From positions 62,001 through 126,000 of the forward strand of contig CAVTOY010000010.1 in NCBI GenBank assembly GCA_963736445.1: a stretch of DNA of 64,000 nt, given 5' to 3'. A program made the translations under genes and the position numbers. Under the pieces are notes generated by a model that worked only from the letters and a program-made list of their open reading frames with translations, was not told the origin of the DNA and did not search any database. Positions 47,624 to 57,178 of the stretch are shown in pieces. Source of the DNA: Thiosocius sp963736445 (GTDB lineage Bacteria; Pseudomonadota; Gammaproteobacteria; Chromatiales; Chromatiaceae). Numbering within the stretch: the first letter of the stretch is position 1; every line of letters begins with the position of its first letter.

Positions 47624-48637
47624 TCAAAAACCTTCTAGTACGATCTTGCCCCTGGATTGACCGCTCTCGATCAGGGCATGGGCGCGCTTGAGATTTTCGG
47701 CATTGATCGCTCCGAAATGATCGGAGACGGTGGTTTGGATTATAGCTGCATCGACCAGTTCGGCCATCTCCGTCAGCAGTCGGTGCTGGGCAATCATATC
47801 CGGCGTCTCGAACATCGAACGCGTAAACATCAGCTCCCAGTGCAACGAAATGCTCTTCGGCTTCAGCCGGCGGACATCGATCGGCTCCGGATCATCGATC
47901 AAGGCCAACTTGCCTTGCGGCGCAAGGGCCTCGACGATCTCCGGGAAATGCAGATCTGTTTTTGTCAGGCTGGCGACATGGGTCACCTGGGGGATGCCGA
48001 TCCGCGCGAGCTCTTGCGTCAACGGCCGGCGGTGATCGATTACCTCGTGCGCGCCCAGCCCCCGCACCCATTGCTCGGTCTCGGGGCGCGAGGCCGTCCC
48101 GATCACCCGTAAACTGGTTAGCCGGCGCGCAAGCTGCGTCAACACGGAACCGACACCGCCCGCCGCACCGATGATCAACAGAGTATCGTCACTGCATACC
48201 TTGCCGGGCGGTACAGCGAGACGCTCGAACAGCAGCTCCCAGGCGGTAATGCTGGTCAGCGGAAGCGCCGCGGCCTGCGCATAGTCGAGTGATCTGGGCT
48301 TGCTACCGACGATGCGCTCGTCTACCAGGTGCAGCGCCGAATTGGTTCCCGGCCGAACCTTGGATCCGGCGTACCAGACCGCGTCACCGGGATGGAACAA
48401 TGTGACCTCGGTACCGGTCTCGAGCACCACGCCGCTGGCATCCCATCCGAGTACCTGGGTCTCGCCCGGCGGCGGCGCCACGTTCCGCCGTACCTTGGTA
48501 TCTACCGGATTGACCGAGACCGCCTTTACCTGAACGAGCAGATCGCGTGCACCAGGCCTCGGATCCGGCAGCTCTAGATCCAACAACGACCTGGATTCGG
48601 TGATTGGGAGCGCTTCGAGATAACCAACGGCCTTCAT
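47624..48637 (-). CDS. Zinc-type alcohol dehydrogenase-like (MDR) oxidoreductase
   Basis: A 337-residue medium-chain dehydrogenase/reductase of the ZADH/quinone-oxidoreductase-like group. The N-terminal GroES-like fold has VKAVSVNPVDTKVRRNVAPP and VLGWDASGVV; the NADPH fold is LLIIGAAGGVGSVLTQLARR near residue 150. Zinc-binding Cys clusters are absent, so it is likely zinc-free despite the family name. The substrate is unknown. AAAGGA lies 8 bases before ATG 48637. It converges on the ATPase operon. Confidence 0.85.
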   Translation of the reverse strand: MKAVGYLEALPITESRSLLDLELPDPRPGARDLLVQVKAVSVNPVDTKVRRNVAPPPGETQVLGWDASGVVLETGTEVTLFHPGDAVWYAGSKVRPGTNSALHLVDERIVGSKPRSLDYAQAAALPLTSITAWELLFERLAVPPGKVCSDDTLLIIGAAGGVGSVLTQLARRLTSLRVIGTASRPETEQWVRGLGAHEVIDHRRPLTQELARIGIPQVTHVASLTKTDLHFPEIVEALAPQGKLALIDDPEPIDVRRLKPKSISLHWELMFTRSMFETPDMIAQHRLLTEMAELVDAAIIQTTVSDHFGAINAENLKRAHALIESGQSRGKIVLEGF

Positions 48638-48750
48638 GATCGGTCCTTTCAATGCAGCGGTATAGAGCGCGGCCATTGACGGGCCGGCGAAATGATCCGT
48701 GCGCCACCGGGACGCATGCCGGATCTTGATATCGCAAGTCTATCAGCGGC

Positions 48751-48780
48751 ATCTCGAGAACGGTTGAGATTTTCAGGCTT
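48751..48780 (-). repeat. Element B end after fliJ
   Basis: Read on the minus strand, AGCCTGAAAATCTCAACCGT followed by TCTCG resembles the left end of element B (AGCCTGCATATCTCACCGTTTTTCG) with two changes and one inserted base in the first 20. It lies 5 bases after the fliJ stop. No second end is seen. Confidence 0.45.
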
Positions 48781-48785
48781 TGCGT

Positions 48786-49214
48786 TCAGCGCTTGCGCTG
48801 TGCGCGCTCATCGGATTCCGCCTGCTCGGTCCTTTCCTTACCCTTACGTTCGGTCTCGCGCATACGCTCGACGGCGTTCTGCACCGCTTTGGACTTAGTG
48901 TAGCGACCGCGCCATTGCGCCTTGCTCGAATCACAGTCTTGCTGCGATTGAATGACGATCTCCTCCTGCTGTGAGATTGCGGTCTCGAGCTTGCCGATGA
49001 ACACCTGATACTCCAGGATTTGACTGCTGGAGAGTCCGTTACTGGTCGCACGCGCAAACCGCTCCAGGTATTCGGCGTGATATGCACGGAGTTCGTCGAG
49101 GCGCTGTTTTGTCGCCTTGCGCTGCTGCAGCGATTCACCCAGCGCCGCCGCGGCCTTACGTTCGCGCTGCGAGGTGATCTTTTGGATGGGTTTGAAACGC
49201 TTGGAAGGCACCAT
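48786..49214 (-). CDS. fliJ: Flagellar export chaperone FliJ
   Basis: A 142-residue charged coiled-coil protein: FKPIQKITSQRERKAAAALG and SSSQILEYQVFIGKLETAIS are the usual FliJ segments. It escorts export substrates and works with the FliI ATPase. ATG 49214 has AGGTG 5 bases upstream and follows fliI by 6 bases. It is the last flagellar gene in the run; fliK does not follow. Confidence 0.85.
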   Translation of the reverse strand: MVPSKRFKPIQKITSQRERKAAAALGESLQQRKATKQRLDELRAYHAEYLERFARATSNGLSSSQILEYQVFIGKLETAISQQEEIVIQSQQDCDSSKAQWRGRYTKSKAVQNAVERMRETERKGKERTEQAESDERAQRKR

Positions 49215-49220
49215 GATCAC

Positions 49221-50594
49221 CTACCCTGAGGCCGCGTCTGCCGGCAGGTTGTCCTGCGGAAACAGCGTCAACAGATCATCCAGGCTCTCGTGCAGATCGA
49301 GTCGGACATGCATGTCCTGGTGCAGAAACTCACGCAACGAGGGCATGGCGCCGATGGCCAGATCGATCTGATCATTGGAACCAACTTCATAGGCGCCCAC
49401 AGAGATCAGATCCTGATTTTGCTGATAAAGGCTGTAGAGCTGTTTGAACTCACGCGCGGCACGCTGGTGCGCGACATCCGTGATCTCGTTCATCGCGCGG
49501 CTCACCGACGCCTCGATATCGATCGCCGGATACTGACCTGAATCGGCAAGACGGCGCGACAGTACGATATGTCCATCGAGGATCGCCCGTGCGGCATCAG
49601 CAATCGGGTCGTTCTGGTCGTCGCCCTCGGTCAACACCGTATAAAAGGCAGTAATCGAGCCGCCGCCGCGGTCGCCGTTACCGGCGCGCTCGACCAGCTG
49701 CGGCAGCTTGGCGAACACCGACGGCGGATAGCCCTTGGTTGCCGGCGGCTCGTTGATCGCCAGGCCGATCTCGCGTTGTGCCTGGGCGAAGCGGGTCAGT
49801 GAATCCATCAGCAGCAGGACGTTCTTTCCCTGGTCGCGGAAGTGCTCGGCGATCGCGGTGGCGAGCATGGCACCATGCATGCGACGCAACGGCGGTTGAT
49901 CCGCCGGCACGGCGACCACGACCGCACGCCGCAGTCCCTCTTCGCCGAGAATATTGTCGACGAACTCCTTGACCTCACGGCCACGTTCACCAATCAGGCC
50001 GACCACCACCACATCGGCATCGGTGTAGCGGGTCATCATGCCGAGTAGCACCGACTTACCAACGCCGGACCCGGCGAACAGGCCCAGGCGCTGGCCGCGA
50101 CCGACGCTGAGCAGCGAATTGATCGCGCGGATACCGACATCGAGCGGCTCACGAATCGGCGCCCGAGCCAGCGGATTGATGTAGCCGCCGTTCAACGGCC
50201 GACGCTCGTCGGCATGCACCAGGCCCTTGCTATCCAGAGGCCTGCCGCTGCCGTCGATTATCCGGCCGAGGAGTTCCTCACCCACCGCCGCCTCACTGAC
50301 CCGCCCGGTCGGGACGACGCGGGCATCGGGCTCGAGGCCCCGGATATCGCCGGTTGACATCAGGTACAGACTTTCCCCGGCGAAGCCCACCACCTCCGCC
50401 TCGACGCGCTCGCCGGCCGCATTGATCACATCGCATCGGCCACCTATCGCGGCACGACAACCCACTGCCTCCAGAGTCAGGCCGACCATCCGGGTCAATT
50501 TGCCTTCGACGACCAGGCCGCGTCCACCGCTTAGGCGCTCGCCGAGGCCTCGAATGCGACTGGCCCAGATGGGATTGCGATCGAGCTCAGCCAT
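49221..50594 (-). CDS. fliI: Flagellum-specific ATP synthase FliI
   Basis: A 457-residue F1-beta-like ATPase that powers flagellar protein export. Walker A is GLFAGSGVGKSVLLGMM, with VVGLIGERGREVKEFVDNIL, LLLMDSLTRFAQAQREIGLA and ITAFYTVLTEGDDQNDPIAD as family signatures. ATG 50594 overlaps the fliH stop by 8 bases. A GTG one codon earlier is also possible. Confidence 0.97.
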   Translation of the reverse strand: MAELDRNPIWASRIRGLGERLSGGRGLVVEGKLTRMVGLTLEAVGCRAAIGGRCDVINAAGERVEAEVVGFAGESLYLMSTGDIRGLEPDARVVPTGRVSEAAVGEELLGRIIDGSGRPLDSKGLVHADERRPLNGGYINPLARAPIREPLDVGIRAINSLLSVGRGQRLGLFAGSGVGKSVLLGMMTRYTDADVVVVGLIGERGREVKEFVDNILGEEGLRRAVVVAVPADQPPLRRMHGAMLATAIAEHFRDQGKNVLLLMDSLTRFAQAQREIGLAINEPPATKGYPPSVFAKLPQLVERAGNGDRGGGSITAFYTVLTEGDDQNDPIADAARAILDGHIVLSRRLADSGQYPAIDIEASVSRAMNEITDVAHQRAAREFKQLYSLYQQNQDLISVGAYEVGSNDQIDLAIGAMPSLREFLHQDMHVRLDLHESLDDLLTLFPQDNLPADAASG

Positions 50595-51282
50595 CACGAT
50601 GCTCTATCTCTTCGCTGTCCTGTAGACGTTCGCCCGCAAGCAATGGGGCGATCAGGCCGCTCAGGCGAGAGTCCAAGGTTGCATCGATCTGCGAGGTATC
50701 GGTGTGAATGCGGCAACCGCCCCGCTGAATCACCGGGTCCTCGGTAATCTGCCATTTTTGATCGTGCTCGCCGAGGACATAGGCCTCGCGCACCAGCTCT
50801 GCATCTTCGGGATGTAGCACGACGCGGATGTTGCGCGAGCTGATCGGCAGAATCCCCAAGGCCTCACGCACAACGCCAACGATCTGACCCGGATCGAGCT
50901 TGACCTCGCGTCGGATCAGCTGGCGCACCATGCTGATCACCAACGTGACGATTTCGTTCTCCACCTGTTGGTCCAGCTGCTCGAACGGCTTGTCCAAGAC
51001 CTGCAGAATTTCGTCGAGGCGCTCGATCTTCGCCCGGATCTCAGCCCGTCCCTCTTCCAGGCCCTCGCGATGACCGTAGGCCAGACCCTCTTTGCGGCCC
51101 TGTTCGAAACCCTCGGCCTGGGCAGCCTTACGGATTTCATCGAGCTGCGCCGCAGTCAGCAGACCCGGCGACTCATCCAGCGGCCCCTGGCCGCGCTTGC
51201 GCACGTGCGGTGGCTGCCATTGCGTGATCTCGGCCTCCTCGCCACGTATCACCTGTCCGGCCCCGGCTTTCGGTTTGTTCAT
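50587..51282 (-). CDS. fliH: Flagellar assembly protein FliH
   Basis: A 231-residue regulator of FliI. The N-terminal part is variable, then GLAYGHREGLEEGRAEIRAK forms the small-residue-rich helical repeat known from FliH, and the C-terminal domain has VVREALGILPISSRNIRVVL and HPEDAELVREAYV. It lies between fliG and fliI with an overlap into fliI. Confidence 0.9.
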   Translation of the reverse strand: MNKPKAGAGQVIRGEEAEITQWQPPHVRKRGQGPLDESPGLLTAAQLDEIRKAAQAEGFEQGRKEGLAYGHREGLEEGRAEIRAKIERLDEILQVLDKPFEQLDQQVENEIVTLVISMVRQLIRREVKLDPGQIVGVVREALGILPISSRNIRVVLHPEDAELVREAYVLGEHDQKWQITEDPVIQRGGCRIHTDTSQIDATLDSRLSGLIAPLLAGERLQDSEEIEHRDG

Positions 51283-51351
51283 GTACTGGTCTCAAATACG
51301 GTTCATTGCGGGTTACCGGGCAAGCGTTGATCATCCGGCGAGATCCTCTTG

Positions 51352-52377
51352 CTAGATGAACTCTTCGCCGCCACTGCCACCCAGATTGATTTCGCCGGCA
51401 TCTGCCAGGCGGCGGGCCACCGTGAGGATCTCCTTCTGCGAGGCCTCGACGTCGCTCAGCTTGGCCGGTGGTGCGGCCTCCAGGTCGTCTTTGAGCATCT
51501 CGGCCGCACGCGAAGACATGTTCTTGAAGATCTTGTCGCGCAGTGCATCCGGGGCGCCGCGCAGTGCCAGCAGCAGCTGATCGGAGGCGACCTCACGCAG
51601 CAGCGTCTGCATACCGCGGTCATCCACGTCAATCAGGTTCTCGAACACGAACATATTGTCCTGAATCTTTTGCGACAGCTCTTCGTCGCTCTCATTGATC
51701 TGCTCGATCACCCGGCTCTCGATAGCGCCATCGACGAAGTTCAGAATATCGGCGGCCTTCTTAACCCCGCCCATCGACGAGGACTTGACGTTGTTGCCGC
51801 CAGAGAACTGCTGCTCGAGAATCTCGTCTAGCTCCTGCAGCGCGGCCGGCTGGATACCGTCCAGGGTCGCTACGCGCATGATTACATCGCTGCGCAACTG
51901 CTCAGGAAACTCTGCCAGGACATTGGCCGCCTGATCCGGATCGAGAAAAGACATCACGATCGCAATGATCTGCGGATGTTCGAGTCGAATCAGTTCGGCG
52001 ACGGCGCGTGGATCCATCCACTTCAGCTGCTCGAGCCCCTTGCTGTTCCGGCCCAGCAGGATGCGATCGATAACGCCGCTCGCCTTGTCGACGCCAAGCG
52101 CCGACGTGAGCATACCGCGGATGTAATCGTCCGCCCCCATGCCCAGCGACGTCTGTTCACCTATGGTGTCGACGAAGTTCTGCATCACCAGCTCCATCTG
52201 GGAGTTGGTAACCTGCTTTAGACCGGCCATCGCCAGCCCGATTTCCTGTACCTCTCTTGGCCCCATGTGGCGCAGGATTTCTGCGGCATGCTTTTCACCG
52301 AGGCCCAGCATCAGCAGGGCCGAGCGATCCAGACCATTCAGCTTCTTCAGGCTTGGCGAACCCGCATTGTCTTCCAT
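51352..52377 (-). CDS. fliG: Flagellar motor switch protein FliG
   Basis: A 341-residue rotor protein that generates torque with the stator. The N-terminal domain binds FliF (LNGLDRSALLMLGLGEKHAA), the middle has the EHPQ motif (RLEHPQIIAIVMSFLDPDQA), and the C-terminal torque helix carries the charged residues (FENLIDVDDRGMQTLLREVA). ATG 52377 starts one base after the fliF stop; the frame opens six codons upstream inside fliF. Confidence 0.97.
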   Translation of the reverse strand: MEDNAGSPSLKKLNGLDRSALLMLGLGEKHAAEILRHMGPREVQEIGLAMAGLKQVTNSQMELVMQNFVDTIGEQTSLGMGADDYIRGMLTSALGVDKASGVIDRILLGRNSKGLEQLKWMDPRAVAELIRLEHPQIIAIVMSFLDPDQAANVLAEFPEQLRSDVIMRVATLDGIQPAALQELDEILEQQFSGGNNVKSSSMGGVKKAADILNFVDGAIESRVIEQINESDEELSQKIQDNMFVFENLIDVDDRGMQTLLREVASDQLLLALRGAPDALRDKIFKNMSSRAAEMLKDDLEAAPPAKLSDVEASQKEILTVARRLADAGEINLGGSGGEEFI

Positions 52378-52378
52378 C

Positions 52379-54070
52379 TCAGGCGACTTCCTCACTCATC
52401 CAAGTCTTGACGAGCTGCGCGACCCGCTTCGGATCCTCGTCTACCAGCTGACGTGCCGCATCCATGATGTTTTCGTACCTGGCCGCACCGGGCAGCCGCA
52501 TGGGCTCACCGTCATTGCCGAGCAACATGGATTCATTGCCCGACGCGTCGGCCGTGGCGCCATCTGCCAAGGGGCCCTCGATGCGCGCCCCCCCGCCACC
52601 GGCCATCTCACCCGCGAGCTCGGCCTGCGTCGCTGTCAGGCGTTTCATGGTTGGCTTGAGGACAAAGAAGATCAGTAGCACTACCAACAGCAGCCCACCG
52701 GCCTGTTTGACGGTTTCGAGGAACCAGTCCTGCTCCCAGACAGGTATCGCCGGCAGCTCGGCGATCGGCTCCGGGCTTAGGAAAGAACTATTCATCACGC
52801 GCACGCTGTCGCCACGCCGTGCATCGAAGCCGACGGCCTCGCGCACCAATTCAGTCAGGCGTTCGATCTCTTCCGGGGTGCGTTCGCGCACATTCACACT
52901 GCCGTCCGCCAGCGCGGTGCTGACATCGTCGACCACGACCGCGACCGACAGACGCCGCAGACTGATGGGTGCCATCCGCGTGTGGCTGATCACGCGGTCG
53001 AGCTCATAGTTGCGCGTTGCCTGGACTGAACTGTTGGCCGACTCATTCAATTCGCCGCCAGTAGCGGCGCCCGCGGCCCTCTGCGGCGCGTTGCCGGCTG
53101 CCGGCGGCTGATTGCTCAGCGCGCCGGGTATACCACCGATGCCGCCGTCGCTGCTCTGTTCCTCGCTTATCTGTTCACTGCGCAACGCCGGCTGATCCGG
53201 GTTATAGCGCTCCTGGGTCTTTTCGGTCACGGTGAAATCGACATCGGCGGTGACCTGGGCGCGGACTTTGTCGCGTCCGACGATCGGCGCCAGCAGGCTC
53301 TCAACCCGGTCACGGTAGTGCTCCTCGATGCGTCGGGTGTGCTCAAACTGCGTCGCCGACAGCTTCATCTCGCGGCTTTCCGAGTTGCCGCTGAGCAGTC
53401 GCCCCTTCTGATCCACCACGGTTATCCGGCCGGTCTCGAGCTCCGGCACGCTGGACGCTATCAGATGCACGATCGCCTCGACCTGGCCGTCTTCGAGCGC
53501 CCGGCCGTTGTGCAGTCTGACCGCAACCGAGGCGCTCGGCGGCTGGCGTTTGCGTACAAACACCGACTGCTTCGGAATCGCCAGATGAACGCGGGCGCTC
53601 TGCACTGCACCAATAGTCGCGATAGTGCGTGCCAGCTCGCCCTGCAGCGCCTGCTGATGACGCGCCTTCTCGACCAGTTGACTGGTGCCGAAGCCGGTGT
53701 CCTGCTGCAATATCTCGAAGCCCATGCCGACGCTGTTGGGCAGACCCTGGCCAGCCAGTTGCATTCGGATTTCCTTCAGCTTCGCCGAGGGAACCAACAT
53801 CATGCCGCTGGCCTCGTCGACGCGGTAGTCGACACCGGCTTGCTGCAGGGCCTCCATCACCTGGCTGGCGTCTTTCTCTGTCAGGTTGCCATACAGCGGC
53901 GCATAGTTGGGCGCCTGTGACCACAGCACCACTGCGACGCCGAGCGCAACGCTGGCCGCGATACCGACCATCACCGCAATCTGACGCAGCCAGGGATTGT
54001 CGACCAGGCCCGGCATCCCGCCTGCCAGGTCCGCTGTCGGAAGATTGCTGGAATTGCTCGCTTCGGCCAT
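52379..54070 (-). CDS. fliF: Flagellar MS-ring protein FliF
   Basis: A 563-residue inner-membrane ring protein with membrane segments near residues 28-48 (QIAVMVGIAASVALGVAVVL) and 452-472. Between them lie the ring-building motifs: LYGNLTEKDASQVMEALQQA, GFEILQQDTGFGTSQLVEKA, RVHLAIPKQSVFVRKRQPPS and SVAVRLHNG. The C-terminal cytoplasmic tail, ending AQLVKTWMSEE, binds FliG. It follows fliE by 47 bases. Confidence 0.97.
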   Translation of the reverse strand: MAEASNSSNLPTADLAGGMPGLVDNPWLRQIAVMVGIAASVALGVAVVLWSQAPNYAPLYGNLTEKDASQVMEALQQAGVDYRVDEASGMMLVPSAKLKEIRMQLAGQGLPNSVGMGFEILQQDTGFGTSQLVEKARHQQALQGELARTIATIGAVQSARVHLAIPKQSVFVRKRQPPSASVAVRLHNGRALEDGQVEAIVHLIASSVPELETGRITVVDQKGRLLSGNSESREMKLSATQFEHTRRIEEHYRDRVESLLAPIVGRDKVRAQVTADVDFTVTEKTQERYNPDQPALRSEQISEEQSSDGGIGGIPGALSNQPPAAGNAPQRAAGAATGGELNESANSSVQATRNYELDRVISHTRMAPISLRRLSVAVVVDDVSTALADGSVNVRERTPEEIERLTELVREAVGFDARRGDSVRVMNSSFLSPEPIAELPAIPVWEQDWFLETVKQAGGLLLVVLLIFFVLKPTMKRLTATQAELAGEMAGGGGARIEGPLADGATADASGNESMLLGNDGEPMRLPGAARYENIMDAARQLVDEDPKRVAQLVKTWMSEEVA

Positions 54071-54117
54071 CTCTATCTATCCATTGATTGCTTGACGCTG
54101 TTTCTGGCTACCGAGGA

Positions 54118-54432
54118 TCAGACCGGCATGTTCATTACATCTTTGTAGGCCTCGACCAGTTTGTTCCTGACCTCGACCATGGCCTGGAAGGACACACTGG
54201 ATTTCTGCGCTGCGATCATCACCTGTGCCAGATCGATGTTCTCGTCGCCCCGCTCAAACGAGGAGCGCATTGCACTAGCATGCTGTTGGGTGTCGTTGAC
54301 GGCATCGATGGAGCGCTTGAGCAGGTCCTGGAAGTCGCCCTGCGGCGTCTCGCTGATCGCCGCACCCTCCATCGCCTGGGCCCGAACGACCCGCATCTGT
54401 GCCAAGACCTGGTTGATTTCCGGAGTACTCAT
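54118..54432 (-). CDS. fliE: Flagellar hook-basal body complex protein FliE
   Basis: A 104-residue rod-adaptor protein: FQDLLKRSIDAVNDTQQHAS, GDENIDLAQVMIAAQKSSVS and the C-terminal FQAMVEVRNKLVEAYKDVMN are diagnostic. It heads the fliEFGHIJ operon and has a sigma-54 promoter 60-77 bases before its start. Confidence 0.96.
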   Translation of the reverse strand: MSTPEINQVLAQMRVVRAQAMEGAAISETPQGDFQDLLKRSIDAVNDTQQHASAMRSSFERGDENIDLAQVMIAAQKSSVSFQAMVEVRNKLVEAYKDVMNMPV

Positions 54433-54492
54433 GGTGCTGACCCTGTCACTGTGTTGGGTTTTCTGACGCGCCGTTGCCGCCCGGCAAGACGA

Positions 54493-54509
54493 TGCAGGTT
54501 TCGCGCCAA
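54493..54509 (-). promoter_or_regulatory. Sigma-54 promoter of fliE
   Basis: On the minus strand TTGGCGCGAAACCTGCA fits the -24/-12 pattern, with GG and GC separated by 10 bases as required. It lies between the fleR stop and fliE, where FleR-activated sigma-54 promoters are found in related species. Confidence 0.75.
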
Positions 54510-54510
54510 T

Positions 54511-55866
54511 TCAGCGCGGTATCGAGACACCTGCCGCACGCAGCCTCTGCAGCTTGTAGCGCAGGGTGCGCGGGCTGATACCGAGGATCTCCGCTGCCTG
54601 TTTCCGACTGCCATTGCCGCTGCGCAGGGCATCGAGGATCAGCTGCTCCTCCACATTGCGCAGATCGTTGCTGAGACGCCGGCCGCCGCCCGATTCATCG
54701 CCGATTGTCGGCGCTGACGGCATGGCGGCCGGTGGCGCGCCGTCGACACTCTCGAAGTGGATGTCCGCGGCACCGATGTGCTCGCCGTCGCCCAGGATCA
54801 GTGCGCGCTGCATCAGGTTGTCGAGCTCGCGCACATTGCCAGGCCAATCATGGGACAGCAGGCGCGCCTCCGCCTCGGGTGTGAACGGCGGCAAGAGTTC
54901 GCCGCCCCGCAGGTGGCGCTGCATCAGATGCCGCGCCAGCGGCAGGATGTCACGCGGCCGCTCGCGCAGCGGCGGTAGCGTCAATGGAAAGACATTTAGA
55001 CGATAGAACAGGTCTTCGCGGAAGCGACCCGCCGCAACCTCTTCTCTCAGGTGACGGTTGGAGGTGGCCAGCACGCGCACATCGAGCTGGATGATCTCTC
55101 GCCCGCCGAGACGCTCGACCTCGCGCTCCTGAAGGACGCGCAGCAGCTTGGCCTGCAGTGGCAGACTCATCTCGGAGATCTCATCGAGCAGCAGTGTCCC
55201 GCCCTGCGCCTGCTCGAACTTGCCGGCGCTGGCGCGCACCGCGCCGGTGAAGGCGCCTTTTTCATAGCCGAACAAGACCGCCTCGAGCATATTGTCCGGA
55301 ATTGCCGCGCAGTTGATCGCAATGAAGGACCCATCGCTGCGCTGGGAGCGGTTGTGGATGAATCGGGCCAACACCTCTTTGCCGCAGCCCGATTCACCGC
55401 CAATCATCACCGTCGCGTCACTGGCCGCCACCCGAGAGGCGAGTTCGACCAGCTCCCGGGTGCGCAGATCCTCGGCCACCATCTGCCCGCTCTCGTGATG
55501 CCGGTAGGGCAGATAGCGCTCGACCTTTGCCAATAGGTCATCGACCTCGAAGGGTTTGGCGAGATAGTCGACGGCGCCCAGTTTGATCGCCTCGACCGCT
55601 TGTTCGACAGTGCCGTAGGCGGTCATCACGAGTACCGGTAGCTCCTGAAACCGGGTACGCAGACTGCGCAGCAGCGCGCGTCCGTCCATTGGTCGCATCT
55701 GCACATCGGTCAACACCATGTCGACCTGGTTGTGATCAAGTTTGGCCAGGGCCTGCTCGCCATCCGTGGCGTTTACGACCTCGTAGCCCGACAGCAGCAA
55801 GGTGTCGGTCAAAGCCTGCGCGAGCGCGCCGTCATCTTCGACTACCAAAATTCGTGAAGGATTCAT
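54511..55866 (-). CDS. fleR: Sigma-54-dependent flagellar response regulator FleR/FlrC
   Basis: A 451-residue NtrC-type regulator with a receiver domain (phospho-acceptor Asp in DMVLTDVQMRPMDG), AAA+ domain with GESGCGKE, the sigma-54 loop GAFTGA and GGTLLLDEISEMSLPLQAKL, and a Fis-type HTH (RKQAAEILGISPRTLRYKLQ). It activates mid-stage flagellar genes after phosphorylation by FleS. Its start overlaps the fleS stop as TAATG. It is directly upstream of the fliE promoter. Confidence 0.93.
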   Translation of the reverse strand: MNPSRILVVEDDGALAQALTDTLLLSGYEVVNATDGEQALAKLDHNQVDMVLTDVQMRPMDGRALLRSLRTRFQELPVLVMTAYGTVEQAVEAIKLGAVDYLAKPFEVDDLLAKVERYLPYRHHESGQMVAEDLRTRELVELASRVAASDATVMIGGESGCGKEVLARFIHNRSQRSDGSFIAINCAAIPDNMLEAVLFGYEKGAFTGAVRASAGKFEQAQGGTLLLDEISEMSLPLQAKLLRVLQEREVERLGGREIIQLDVRVLATSNRHLREEVAAGRFREDLFYRLNVFPLTLPPLRERPRDILPLARHLMQRHLRGGELLPPFTPEAEARLLSHDWPGNVRELDNLMQRALILGDGEHIGAADIHFESVDGAPPAAMPSAPTIGDESGGGRRLSNDLRNVEEQLILDALRSGNGSRKQAAEILGISPRTLRYKLQRLRAAGVSIPR

Positions 55867-57068
55867 TAGGCTTGCTTCCTCGTCGTTGCCTGCTCAGATC
55901 CGCGACCCTCGAGCCGCGGCAGCCGTACCTCGAAACAGGCGCCACCAAGTACCGATTCAGCGACCCGCATGCCGCCACCGTGCTCGAGTACCACCGCCTG
56001 GACCACGGCCAGTCCGAGGCCGGTGCCGCGCTCGCGAGTCGTGAAAAAGGGATCGAAAATTCGCGCCAGCGCCAAAGGGTCGATACCCGGGCCGTCGTCC
56101 TCGACGCGCAGACACAGGATGGCGTCGGCGCCGCGGCAGGCGGAGATCCTGATCCTCACGCCCCGCCCACCGTGATCCAGCGCGTTATCGATGAGGTTGC
56201 TGAATGCACCGGCTAGTGCATCGAGGTTGCCGGCTAGCAGACTGTCGTCACCGTCGTCGAGATCCAGCTCGAGTCGCGCCTCGAGCTGGCGCAGACGCGG
56301 CTGCAGACCGGCAATCGCCGTGTGCAATGCAGCGCTGAGACTTATCGGTTGGTTGGAGAAATTACCGCCTCGACTGAAGGCGAGCATCTCGCGCACCAGG
56401 TTCTCAGTATGACGCAGACCCTCACGCAGTTTTTCACTGAACTGGTTGCGTTGCGCGTCGCTGAGGTTGCCCTTCGCGAGCTGACCGGCGTAGAGCACCG
56501 CGGTCGACAACGGGGTGCGCACCTGATGCGCCAGCTGCGCGGCCATCTCGCCCATGGCACTGAGCCGGTTCTGGCGCTCGACCCGTTCCTCGAGAAGCCG
56601 TTCGTCGGTCATGTCGACCACGACCAGGATACGGCCGCGGTCGTTCAACGGGCGCTGCGACACGCTTACGCGACGCCCATCGTGCAGGCGCCAATCACCC
56701 GGAGTCGGCTCGGCGGCGACTACCTCCTGCTTGATTTCAGTCCAACGTCTACCCCAGGCCAGGCCTGGAAAGAGTTGCTCAGCGGCGGGATTGAAGCGAT
56801 CCACGCGATCGCGCACATCGATCAGAACGATGGCCGCCGGCAGCGCCTCGAGCAGTACACCGAGCTGATCGGCGAGGTGTTCTTTCTGGGCACGTTCTGC
56901 GAGGCGCTCGCGCCGCGCCCGGGCCAGCTCCTGGGTAAGATCGGCGACCCGACCTTCGAGATGCTCGTAGGCAGTGGTCAGGCGTTGCGACAGCTCGTTG
57001 AAGACCCCGAATGCCTGTTCAAGGTCGCGTGGGTCGTGGTCTACCCGGGTCGTCTGCGGTTTGCCCAT
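55866..57068 (-). CDS. fleS: Flagellar sensor histidine kinase FleS/FlrB
   Basis: A 400-residue soluble kinase: an N-terminal coiled coil, a PAS domain (about 72-170, LEALPAAIVLIDVRDRVDRF), the His box MAAQLAHQVRTPLSTAVLYA, N box FSNLIDNALDHGG, G1 DDGPGIDP and G2 RGTGLGLAVVQAVV. No membrane segment is seen, as in FleS/FlrB. It is the first gene of fleSR and has a sigma-54 promoter upstream. Confidence 0.93.
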   Translation of the reverse strand: MGKPQTTRVDHDPRDLEQAFGVFNELSQRLTTAYEHLEGRVADLTQELARARRERLAERAQKEHLADQLGVLLEALPAAIVLIDVRDRVDRFNPAAEQLFPGLAWGRRWTEIKQEVVAAEPTPGDWRLHDGRRVSVSQRPLNDRGRILVVVDMTDERLLEERVERQNRLSAMGEMAAQLAHQVRTPLSTAVLYAGQLAKGNLSDAQRNQFSEKLREGLRHTENLVREMLAFSRGGNFSNQPISLSAALHTAIAGLQPRLRQLEARLELDLDDGDDSLLAGNLDALAGAFSNLIDNALDHGGRGVRIRISACRGADAILCLRVEDDGPGIDPLALARIFDPFFTTRERGTGLGLAVVQAVVLEHGGGMRVAESVLGGACFEVRLPRLEGRGSEQATTRKQA

Positions 57069-57109
57069 GTGGCCGATTCCTGTCCTTCTTGCGATTCTGG
57101 GACAGACTC

Positions 57110-57126
57110 AGCAAATCGTGTGCCAC
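57110..57126 (-). promoter_or_regulatory. Sigma-54 promoter of fleSR
   Basis: On the minus strand GTGGCACACGATTTGCT is a near-consensus -24/-12 element, with GG and GC 10 bases apart. It ends 42 bases before the fleS ATG. An AT-rich stretch (57127-57155) precedes it and could hold activator or bending sites. FleQ, encoded just upstream, is the expected activator. Confidence 0.88.
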
Positions 57127-57178
57127 AATTATTTTTATTTTATAAACAATTGGTTAGCTTAGGATAAAAACGAGTGCG

